A DNA stretch of 64,000 nucleotides from Solicoccozyma terricola (taxonomy: Eukaryota; Basidiomycota; Tremellomycetes; Filobasidiales; Piskurozymaceae), in NCBI GenBank assembly GCA_001600875.1, contig BCLD01000006.1, positions 687,429 through 751,428 on the forward strand, read 5' to 3'. The position numbers were made by a program, and so were the translations under genes. The notes below the pieces were generated by a model. It was given only the letters and a program-made list of their open reading frames with translations. It made no database searches and was not told the origin of the DNA. Positions 12,222 to 21,900 of this stretch are shown here, in pieces; position 1 is the first letter of the stretch; the number at the start of each line of letters is the position of its first letter.

Positions 12222-12237
12222 GGGGGGGGGGGGGGGG
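12222..12237. repeat. poly(G) run, 16 nt, intergenic
   Basis: A pure G run, complementary to the C run at 12114-12128. Confidence 0.85.
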
Positions 12238-12652
12238 ATTTTCTCGATCCATGCATAACGAACAGCTTATCCCACTCTTTGTTCAATTCGTGGTTGCCCA
12301 TACACGAACACTCGTCTTTCCGTCGTACGAAATTTTTGCAGAGTTTTTGCAAAAAGACGGGAGGGATATAAGATATGACTCGGGGTTTACAGAGATTAAA
12401 TAGAGAGAGAGGAATAAAGAAAAGGTTCAAAAAGCAAAAGCGAAAAAAAGAAAAGAAAATGAAAAAAGTACGAATAAACCAAATAAAAGAAAGGGGGAAA
12501 AAGTCGACCCCCCAGCCGGTCGATAAAATCCCTTATTGAGACCAATATCACCTCCACCGTAAACGGCGCTTACTTTTTGAGTTTTTTCAGCGCGGGTTGC
12601 CACCTTGCCACAGCTCTACTCTAATGCCGTCCCGACACAAAGTTTCCAACCC

Positions 12653-15321
12653 TCAAGCAGCTGGCTCAGCGACAGCTTCAGTCTCTGCAGGCTTCTCAGC
12701 ATCCGTCGTCGTCGTGCCATTGGCCAAGTTCGCAGATGGTGGTTCCTCGGAGTCGACTTGCATCGATTCGGCGTTACCCTTCTCCACGGCGGCGGGAGCG
12801 GGCGTAGTGGCTGCAACTTCAGCGTGACCGTTCTCCTTGGAAGCTTCTCCGTTGACGACAGACTTGACGCCTTGTTCGGCGGCGGCGACCTTTTCATGCC
12901 ACTGCGAGCACCCCAGTTCAATGGATGTCAGAAGACTCACGGGGTTGATGACAGGCGCGGCGCGGCGAAGACGGAGTAGGAACTCACCGTGTTCATCAAC
13001 TTGGTCGCTCGTTCGGTGATTTTGAATTCGTCGTTTCTGGGGATGTTGCCAAGAGCAGAAATCTTCTTCATGACTGCGAGACATGAGTGGATGTAGTAGT
13101 ATTGGTTAGGATGGAGCGTAGGAAAAAAAAACGCTGACAACTCTTGGGGAATAACACTCACCCTTGCCAATCTTAGAGTACTGTATGCGCAAGTACAATG
13201 AAAGCGAGATTATTACGCGCATCAGAGGGCGGAACGGACAACCAAGGGCCTGCACTCTCTCACCTGCAAGTGTTCGATGGTGATGTTTTCATACTCCTCG
13301 ATGGTCTTGAACAATTCATCAAAGGCTGGCATCTCCTATAAAGCCCGGGAATCGTCCCGACGTATGGTCATGTCAGCTCCGGACGGGAATTGCGGGGAGT
13401 CAGTGGCAAACGCCGACTTACACCCTCAGCCGGCACAGACTTGCTCAAGAATGCTCGTTGAAGTTTGTGTCGCCAAGTTTTGATCTTTTGAGCTTCAGGG
13501 TCATTGGCGAGAGGATCTGATGGGAAAACTCGGGTCGATTCAGCTCCGAAGGACGAACCAGGTGCGGCGGACGTATCGTGGCATTCTATCGAATTCTCCC
13601 GAACTCGATCACCGGGCTTTTTTACTCACCATTAGAGTCAGTCTCGACAGCAGGCACAGGTACACTTTCGGCCTTTTCCTTCTTGGATTGCGATTTAGCT
13701 TCTGTCTTCTTCTTCTTTGAGACTGGAGCTTTCTCTGCTGGAAGTTCATCTTCATCCTCTACAGGTGCCTTTGATTTCGAGCCCTAGCGTTTCAATTCCC
13801 CACGAGCACATCAGCCAAAACGTTTCCAACTGTTCTTACAGGTCTTTTTCAACCCCCCCCCCCCCCCCCTTTTCCTCCCCCAAAAAAGAGGGAAACTAAC
13901 AAGTCGATTGCGAATTGGTCAGAACGTGACTATAACACTGACTATTTGGAATTCCCAATTCAACCCCCCCCCCCCCCCCAAACAACTACCCACCTTCTTC
14001 TTTGCCAATTCATTCAACTTTGCTTTCTTACTCTTTTTATCCTTTTTCACTTTTTCCTCCCTCTTCCTCTTCCCACCACCCGCCTCATCCTCATCCAATT
14101 CATCTTCCTCAACATCCTCATTCTCATCCTCGAGTTGATATTTCTCAGCTTCAATCCTATTCGCTTCTTTCTCCGCGATCCAAGATTCTGGATTCTCAGC
14201 TACAAGATAAGCTTTGTATAAATCACCACTGATTTTCTTTCCTTGAGATTCAAGATATGTTGTTATTCCATCGGCGGAGAGATGTTTGAGTTCACGAGGT
14301 GGGTGCCAGGAGCTTATGAAGAAAGAGGTTATATGAAAAAAAGAAAAAAAGACAAAAAAAAAACATTGACACAAAATATCAGAATTCCATATCAAATCCG
14401 TTGAACAGATCCAAACATCCGACTCACTAATCACCGACCGGGAAGAATTGAGCACAAAAGTATGAAGCATTCCCACGAGGTTTTTCCTTGACGACCGTTT
14501 TAGGAATCTCATCTTCCGATACGAGCTGGAGAGTGTTATGACGAGAGAGGTGTGTATGTGTGTGCCGCGAAGGGTGGTGGGATTGTTCAGGTCAGGATTG
14601 GTGAGAATGGGAGATTGGATAGGGGAAAGAGGAGGCGCGGGGGGGGGGGGGGGGGGGGTTTGACGAAGATATCGGGTGGGTTGGGATTGAAACATCAGCG
14701 ATTCTGTGTGAGATAACACCCCCTTAAACTGAAGAAAACCGCAGACTCACGCGTGCCGCTGAAGATGGAACAAAACCCCCAATCACATACATCCAGACAC
14801 CACCCAAAACACAACGAAACCAAACGGAAAACATCAGCACCAGTCTCATCCCCATCCATCGCGTTGAAAACCACCTCAAACCCTCGCCCCCCCCCCCCCC
14901 CCCCAACTCTCGTGTACTCACGCCATGGTGGATAACCTTTCAATTTCGCAGTAACGAGATCTCCAACCTTGAAATCCTTCCCATTTGAACCTTCCCCAGC
15001 ACCACTACCGCCGATCGATGTATCCTTCTTCTTGGCTACCCCAACTTTCTTCGCTGTGCCTAAACCCTTGATTGGTTTACGAGATGTCGATGGGGGTTTA
15101 CGCGAACCACTGTCCTCGGCGTTGTTGGTAGTTTCAATAGCGGGAGTAGGGTCGTCAGCTGAAGGAAGCACATCTGTGGTATCTAATTTCGCATCTGACG
15201 CAAGTTGTGGTTCTTCGTTGGTAGGCACGTCGTCGTTGTTGACTGGAGGTTGATCTGGAACCTCAGCAGGTGTAGAATCATCCATGACGATGTCTTGTGG
15301 TGGTGGTGGTTGATCTGTCAT
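12653..15321 (-). CDS. PWWP-domain chromatin protein with LEDGF-IBD/TFIIS-N-like C-domain
   Basis: The ATG is at 15321 and the stop at 12653. After an acidic Pro/Asp-rich leader and a Lys/Gly stretch comes a PWWP domain: FKVGDLVTAKLKGYPPW, continued by PAR on an 8-nt exon (14758-14751), then LVSEDEIPKTVV, YFCAQFFPVGDYSW and the closing helix up to LVAENPESW. A long charged segment rich in Glu, Asp and Lys follows. The C-terminal domain (KTWRHKLQRAFLSKSVPAEG to TERATKLMNTWHEKV) resembles the LEDGF integrase-binding/TFIIS N-terminal fold. PWWP domains read methylated H3K36, and IBD-like folds bind disordered tails of transcription proteins. A 19-nt exon (13180-13162) lies in the second domain. 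Most introns carry long G or C runs. The gene is divergent from the methyltransferase through the six-copy motif array. Confidence 0.85.
13853..13869. repeat. poly(C) run, 17 nt, PWWP gene intron
   Basis: Reads as poly(G) on the coding strand, in the same intron of about 200 nt as the run at 13964-13979. Confidence 0.85.
13964..13979. repeat. poly(C) run, 16 nt, PWWP gene intron
   Basis: Poly(G) on the coding strand, starting 12 bases after the GTGGGT donor. Confidence 0.85.
14639..14658. repeat. poly(G) run, 20 nt, PWWP gene intron
   Basis: Poly(C) on the coding strand, in the intron directly downstream of the 8-nt exon. Confidence 0.85.
14751..14758 (-). other. 8-nt microexon of the PWWP gene
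   Basis: CGGCACGC on the coding strand, preceded by TTCAG and followed by GTGAGT. It completes PPW-P-A-R of the PWWP motif (the preceding exon ends TGG C) and restores frame to LVSEDEIP. Skipping it shifts the frame. Confidence 0.8.
14887..14904. repeat. poly(C) run, 18 nt, PWWP gene intron
   Basis: Poly(G) on the coding strand near the donor, in the intron directly upstream of the 8-nt exon. Confidence 0.85.
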
Positions 15322-15460
15322 GATTGGTTGGGGTGACGTGGGGGTGATGGGGGGTGATGTGTGTGGATGATGTCGAGAGTGTGACGACGAGGTGGGGGGT
15401 TGAGTGAGATGAGGTGTTGATCAATTCCGAAAGCGGACAGGCGGACCAGTGGCGATGAAT

Positions 15461-15575
15461 TACACGTCATGGAGCGGGGAATACACGTCATGGAAGAGCA
15501 GATTACACGTCACTGAATGGAATTACACGTCATGGAAGGGGGAACTACACGTCATGGGAGAGGGCTACACGTCAT
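15461..15575. promoter_or_regulatory. six-copy phased TACACGTCAT array in a divergent promoter
   Basis: TACACGTCAT starts at 15461, 15482, 15524, 15546 and 15566, and TACACGTCAC at 15504, all on the same strand. Start-to-start distances are 21, 22, 20, 22 and 20 bp, about two turns of B-DNA. The spacers are purine-rich. The reverse complement, ATGACGTGTA, contains the ACGTCA/TGACGT core of ATF/CREB bZIP sites. The array lies 140-254 bp upstream of the PWWP start (15321) and 83-197 bp upstream of the methyltransferase start (15658). A bZIP-bound regulatory array is inferred from motif, phasing and location. Confidence 0.7.
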
Positions 15576-15657
15576 CACCAGGGCTTACCGGTCAACTGTT
15601 CTCCCGTGTCCCTCTCCCGCAACTCATCCACCCACCCCCGCGCCCGCCATCCACACA

Positions 15658-17133
15658 ATGACAGATGTATCATCACCATCGCCTCTTCTCTCCCTCTCCC
15701 CATCATGTATCCCCGTCATCGACCCTGATGAAGAAGTATTCGATCTGTACTCTACACTTGGCCCGCGACTTGGCCAATCGACCACAACGACTCCTCCCAT
15801 ACCAACCCCTGGTGTACGTGCGAAACGAGATAGAAAGAGAATCAAAGATGATATCAAAGATACAGGTGGATTAGGTTATTTAAATATATCTAAAGACGTT
15901 ATCGATATTCAAATTGAAATCAACGATGAACGATTCGAAACACCAATGTCGTCTGAGATATCACCATCCCAACCACAACCACCCACTCTACCTCATTCAT
16001 CACATCAATCAAGACGGAATAAACATGGGGGAACCAAGGTATCGCCGAATCATAGGTCTAAGATGGTGTTTGAAGCTAGTATAGCACAGGATTTAGGAGC
16101 ACTGAGGAATAGGAAAGGTGATACGGGTGAGTTCTCCCTCATTTGCCCCGGGTGAGCAGAAAAAGGGGAATGGTGGCTGATGTTACGGGGGATGCTTTTG
16201 TATTGTGGAGATGGTTTTTAGGAAGTGTAATTTGGCGTGCTAGGTGAAATCAAAAACCCCACAAAACGTCCAAGCGCAAAAAGAAAACTTCTATAACTGA
16301 TCCTTCGTTTTGGCATTTCCTTCCCCGTTTTTCTTTCTTTTTTCCAGTCTTCTCCTCGCTACTCAAACCCTACGCCAATATCATTTCCCAAATCCATCCA
16401 TGAATTGTATATTCAATCATGGAAGTACATCCGCCGCTTCAATACTTGAACTTGGTACTGGGACTGGGATTCTACCTATCTTGTTACAACAGAAATCACA
16501 TGGTTCTGAACGTGAAACGCGATTGAGTGGGGTGAGGGGAGGTGGTGGAGAAATTGGAATGTTTGCAAGATGGAATTGCACAGATCAATTCGAGAATTTG
16601 AAACTCGTCGAGAAGAATATCAAATTGAATGGAATCGAAAATGTGATTATTTCCGAACTAGATTGGGAGGCAATTCCTTCCTCGTCTCAAAGGCGAAACA
16701 CATCGAATGATGATACAAGAATAAGATACGACGCTATCATAAGTGTGGATTGTTTATACAATGAAGCATTGATACAACCGTTCGTCAATGTTTTATCGAG
16801 GTACACGGAGATTGAAAGGACAATCGTTTACGTTGTAGTTGAATTGAGATCGAGTGATGTTGTGAGTTAGATACCTGTCTCTTATCACCCCCATCAAATT
16901 GAAACTTCCTAACCGTCCTCGTTATGTCCCTCTCCACTCCACCCCACCCCACCCCATCCCACCCCCAGATCCAATTATTCCTCGAAACATGGCTCGCAAA
17001 CACTCGATCTGATTCTCCAGAAGAAGGACGATACAAATGGGTGATATATAGACTTCCAACAGAGTACGTAGGACTAGACTTGTCGGTTCGACAAGGGTTT
17101 GTAGTCTGGGTAGGCTGGAAAGTGTCCTTGTAG
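15658..17133 (+). CDS. METTL21/EEF-KMT-type protein lysine methyltransferase
   Basis: Exons 15658-16126, 16222-16243 (22 nt), 16348-16861 and 16969-17133 join to 389 residues. The second half is a Rossmann-fold methyltransferase of the seven-beta-strand METTL21/Rrg1 group: GSVIWRA just before the fold (the family GxxxW element), SILELGTGTGILPILL as the SAM-binding motif I, and YDAIISVDCLYNEALIQPFV as the motif carrying the acidic-x-x-Tyr element in place of DXXY. The N-terminal 150 residues are Ser/Pro-rich and poorly conserved. The 22-nt exon encodes GSVIWRA. By family it methylates Lys on a cytosolic protein such as an elongation factor or chaperone; the substrate cannot be told from sequence. 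It shares the phased ACGT-core array with the PWWP gene. Confidence 0.82.
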
Positions 17134-17254
17134 AGATGGATCACGTGATTTTCATTCCCCCCCCGGCGCGGCGCTCGTTGAGTGTAAACAACTCGCATCC
17201 AACTCGAAGACTCGGTGGAGAGGAGAGAGAACACTCACTCAAGACTCAGACGTC

Positions 17255-18119
17255 ATGCCTGTCTCATCGGAGGAGCAAGCACGGATCACAGAAGCAAAAG
17301 AGACGCTTGATAGTGAGTATAATGGGTGTCCGGTCATCTCATATACAGGTTGGACCCACCCCCATATCAATATGGAGCTGGAGCTGGTGGTCTCTGGCAA
17401 TGTGAACATCTCGCCGCACCGAGAAGGCCAGTCAAGGTGGAAGAACGATCTAAATGGTTCCAAGATAGCTGTTGAGCTCGAGTTCTGGGTTTCCTACTTT
17501 TCGAGGACTCGGGGAAGCTAGCTTGAAACCATTTCGCTATTTCCTTCCACTTGGATCGCCGTTAAAGGGTTGCTTATGATGTTGCTCTTTTATTATTATA
17601 TCGAGAGCTGATCGATGCGTGATCATCCTTTTCTTTCAATAGACCTATATTCCATATCTCAGCTTCTCGACACTGGTGTGTTCTTCAGTTCCAGATCATA
17701 TTCATGCCGTCCCAATCTACTAACCATCAACATCATATCCCTCCCAAAATCACGCTGCTCTCCAAAAACCGCTCGTTCATCAGGTCTGGATAAGAAAACA
17801 CTGTCAACTTGTATTAGTATGATTGAATCAGGAGCGAATCCAGAGAACCTTGCTGTGAGTTTGTGGTGTGCTTTTTTGTTGACGATAAGATGTATGCTCT
17901 GGGAGGGTGGTGGTTGTGTAGGAGGCACGATTGTTGGAGGGATAGGGTGGATGATGAAGGGAAAGCTGATAAAAGAACGGAGCATACGATACTTTACCCC
18001 CATAACTGGGTCTATCATTCCGATAATACGATGTTCTAATATTGTCCTATTGTCATTCCTCTTTTCCACAGGCCGTCATCAAGGAACTTCGAGCTGAGAA
18101 CGCTGAAATGGGACGGTGA
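17255..18119 (+). CDS. MZT1: MOZART1, gamma-tubulin ring complex subunit
   Basis: Exons 17255-17312, 17643-17675, 17784-17854 and 18072-18119 join to exactly 69 codons plus stop. The product is short, as the family always is, and carries its core: ISQLLDTGLDKKTLSTCIS, MIESGANPENLAAVIKELR. MZT1 binds the N-termini of gamma-tubulin complex proteins and is needed to recruit the complex to microtubule-organising centres. The introns (330, 108 and 217 nt) total three times the coding length, unusual for this window. A palindromic ATCACGTGAT lies about 107 bp upstream of the ATG. Confidence 0.93.
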
Positions 18120-18632
18120 TTTTGTTGTTTTATCTGGGAAACTATTAAACTCCGCTACGGAACTCCATGGGAGGCTCCTCACCCCCATCACACCATGACA
18201 CTCGCTTTCGACTGGACTCCTCTGCGTTAGGAAACCGCTCGCTTGTAGCGAATATAGTTGGGTCGGAATTTGTTGTTATGGGCTTTGTCCGAGACCGAGA
18301 TGATCTGAATCGGTACCGGCTTGAGAAGATGTTTTTTTTTGTTTCCTTTTTCTTTTTGACGAACTTGGAGATATGTATCGACGATGTTGTTCCAGAGAAT
18401 GCAGGTTGTAAGGGGTGCTGTGTGGCTCTTCTGTAGCCCATGCACTATGTCACCTTGCCGGACTGGTCGTCAGTCCCTTGGATGTCCTGCTGGCTATGTC
18501 ATTCGCGTGATGCCCTCTGAACGGCTAAGCGCGCGAAAATGACAGTCCAACCTCCCCCCCCCCGCCGGGACAACATTCCATTCCAAAACGAGTATACGAC
18601 CTCATCATCCAGCTACATTATCCTTTGCAACG

Positions 18633-18683
<51 letters not shown>

Positions 18684-18915
18684 CTCCTTACGACCCACCT
18701 TCCTCCACGACCCACTCAGCCTCCGCTTACGATGTCAACGACCACGTATACTTGAGTGAAAGCAGAGTGTCAGATACAACGCGGTTCTTGGTCTCCTCCA
18801 GTCGACAGCATCAACCCCCCCCCCCCACCCCCCGGCAATCATCACTTTTTGTCACGAAAAACAGTCCTAGGGACCACACCTCCTCGCTAACCATCTCAAG
18901 GGACCATCTATAACG
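18120..18915. other. intergenic gap before the ROM2-like gene, with poly(C)
   Basis: No convincing gene. It has a 48-nt C run (18633-18680), a 12-nt C run (about 18815-18826) and C/T-rich sequence leading to the ATG at 18916. Open frames across it exist only because homopolymers encode poly-Pro. It is most likely the promoter and 5' leader of the Rho GEF gene. Confidence 0.65.
18633..18680. repeat. poly(C) run, about 48 nt, intergenic
   Basis: The second longest homopolymer in the window, about 235 bp upstream of the ROM2-like ATG. The other strand (poly G) could form G-quadruplexes. Confidence 0.9.
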
Positions 18916-21900
18916 ATGCCAACCACCGGGCCTCGCTCTCGACGTCCAGAGGGCGGCTTGCGGACACACTCTCCAGCCAGTGTTCGTGTCCCAAGCGGAA
19001 GCAGCGGACGAGGAAACACAGTCGATCGCGACGACGCATTCAAGTCAATATTCGGCAGGACAGCAGCTGGTCATCATTTGGGTACTGGTCCTGGCTCTGG
19101 CTCTCCTGGTTCCAACGGTGCAGCTTACCCTCAAGGCTATGTCTCGTCATATCCTGGGGGAGTACCTCGAATCGCATCGAATCCTACCGCTCAAGGAGGT
19201 GGGATATACGATGCTTTCGCTCCCCCATTGCCTCCACCAGCACCTATAGATCCATACGCAGCACCAGGACCATCAAATCATACGGTATACAGTGCTAGTC
19301 CAGCTCCGCAGATGCAGATGCGACCGCAGCAATCGGGACGAAATGCTACGGTTGGAGGACCAAGGGACCAGAGACCGGTAGTCAGGGATTACTCGTATGA
19401 CGTCGGCTTAGCATATGGTGGAACAACAACCCAGACGGGTTACCCCTCGCAAATACCAGTGAGTTGTACATAGATGTCCATTAGAAAGGATCTGCGGATA
19501 CTGACTCAACCACTCTCTTCTTTTCCCTTCAGGACGGAGGGCCGGACCGCCGAAGAGGATCTTTCACCCCTTCGCTAGCTCCATCCATGACTCTCAGTAC
19601 CCCATCCCCATATCCAGCAAACTCATATGCCGCACCATATGCAACACAGAGTCAACCTGCCTTACAACAATATCTCCCGACTCCACGATCGGTATCCGCA
19701 ACAGGGAGTGTATCAGGTGCTTATCCGGATCGAAGACGCATGGAATCTGCTGGCCCGATATACCCCACCACTGCCAAAGGAACTGTCAGTCAAAGTGCAT
19801 TGTTGGATTCTTTCGATAGGACAGGTTACCACGCCGATGTCGCGTCCAGCTCACAAGGATTGACTCCTGCCCAAGCGTATCAAGCGGCAGAAGGTTATGG
19901 ATGGGGAACAGTCGACTCACCCTCTACTTCCCCATCGAACACCACGCCACCCGCGGACCCAATCATTCGACAAGTCAATGGAACGCTACGGACAACTCAG
20001 CGAATGGTGCCGTCTAAATCTCAGAGGTCTCGAAATCAGATCGGCGAGCTCGAAGAGGAAGGTGATATTTCCCCGCCGCCGACGTACTCCAGCCATGATA
20101 TTCATGGAGAACTTGATGGACGGCGGCACGATACATCTACACCACCCCAACTCCCGGACTTCTCGCTGCCTTCGACAGATCTGTCCTTTTTAGACGATCT
20201 GGAGAGTTTGGGATTGCAGTCATCCAGCAAGCTTGCGAAGAAGGAACAACGAAGGGACACAGAAGTGGAGGACAGGAGCCGTGTACCATCAAACAGTCAT
20301 TCATCCGGCTCTTTGACAAGTCAGCGGCATTATGAAGATGAAATGAGAGGTGAGTGTATAAGCAGCTCGCAGGGAAACGAAATGAAAACTGACGATCCGA
20401 TCGGATTATCAGATCAAGTCACTCCAGTTACAAATCGTCAAGATACCTACGTGACTAGGACTGGACATCGCAGGCAGTATTCAGATTCATCCGTCGTCTC
20501 AACCAGCACCGTGCAGTCGAGTATGACTCAGTCGCGGCAGTTCAATGGGTAGGTTTCCCGGCGCTTACTTGGGAATAATGCTCCGGTCGATTGCCAGTCG
20601 ATTGATACCTCCACCTTCTTCTCGCAGTAATCTGTCCTACGTCGACTCGCCATACATCCGTGATGAAAGGATATCAACCGGCGCTCCTTCACCGACAGCA
20701 ACCATTGCCGAGGGCTTCGGCGCTGCCGCCCAACGTCGCTTAAGCGCTCGTACATCAAGCGAAAGTGTGCGGAGCATGCCTCAAGTCGGTCCACCAGGAA
20801 CACGTTCCAGCTTTGGTTCTGGAGATATGCGAGCGGGAAGTTTCTCTGGCTCTGGAGGCGCTAGAGATGACGCGGTACTGGCTGTCAGATCCGGCTCAGT
20901 GAGCAGGTCAAGGAGCTTTGCTCGTCCAATGATGTCGGCTCTCCCGTCATCGACCCACAGCTTCCCCACGCCTTCCGGCTCGGGAACGAGCCTGGCGCTC
21001 CAGTCAAACCGACCGTCAGGCATGCGGAGAGCACCTACTATATATCCAGCCCTCCTATCCCGCGTGGCTGAGGTGTTCCGTCAGCTCATTCCCCTTGGAG
21101 ACCGGGTCAAGGACGGTTTGACATATAAGGACTCTTTCGACGGTCGAGATGCTGTCGAACTCATCGCTGAAATCATCCGTACATCGGACCGCAATCTCGC
21201 ACTATTGCTTGGACGTTCTCTGGATGCCCAGAGATTCTTCCACGACGTCACCTACGATCACCGACTAAGAGACAGTTCGGTCGAGATTTATCGATTCCGA
21301 GAACGTCTACCGAGTCCTTTCGTGCCAGGCGAGGGCGGACGGGACGTCAATGCGGCTCTTTCAGAACGGCCTACCGGTCGTCCAGCCAACAAAGGTCATT
21401 CCTCTGGGTCTCTTTCTATGACAGCTCCTTCCACGCATTCAAATGCAAATTCAGCAGCTCCAACTCCAGCTACATCCACAACCACTGTCAACCTTACAAG
21501 TGAAGTCGGTGGCAGGAGCCGACGGGACTCCGCCTCTTCGACGGAGGATGCACTACCAGTCGGTGTATTCACGTTGTTGACGGACTGCTACTCTCCAACG
21601 TGCTCTGTCAACTCGCTGTGCTATTCCATCAATTGCCCTCGCAGATTGGAACAACAGAAACGCAATAATATGAAGATACAACCTGGTCTCACGCGCAAGC
21701 TCAGCGAAGAGAGCCTTGTGGAAGTGAAAGTGAGCTCATCAGCATCTTTTCATGCTACTTTCATCTGCTGACCATTTCACACCATGTAGGAAACTGGCAC
21801 CCTCTGGATCCACACTGTCTCGAAGGAGATTGCGGACAGTGTCGACGAGAAAGAGCAACGCCGTCAGGAAGCCATCAACGAGCTGATCTATACCGAGCGC

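Larger units (their letters stand above)
12005..12652. other. intergenic gap between convergent TIM17 and PWWP gene
   Basis: No supported gene. It holds a 15-nt C run (12114-12128), a 16-nt G run (12222-12237) and A/G-rich sequence at 12420-12510. It is presumably the 3' ends of two convergent transcripts. Confidence 0.7.

Noticed and set aside
15449..15661. Plus-strand open frame with repeated Tyr-Thr-Ser-Trp
   Set aside because: It simply translates the TACACGTCATGG array; it lacks an ATG in good context before the repeats and overlaps the divergent promoter.
17952..17975. C/D-box snoRNA-like pattern (GATGATGA, then CTGA) in an MZT1 intron
   Set aside because: The boxes are too close, there is no terminal stem and no D box at the right distance.
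18145..18441. Possible small gene on either strand after MZT1
   Set aside because: Both strands are open for 70-98 codons but contain Phe or Lys homopolymer stretches from a T run and no recognisable domain.
18539..18913. Plus frame with a 15-Pro run just before the ROM2-like ATG
   Set aside because: The Pro run is the C homopolymer, the frame stops 3 bp before the ATG, and the rest has no recognisable feature.
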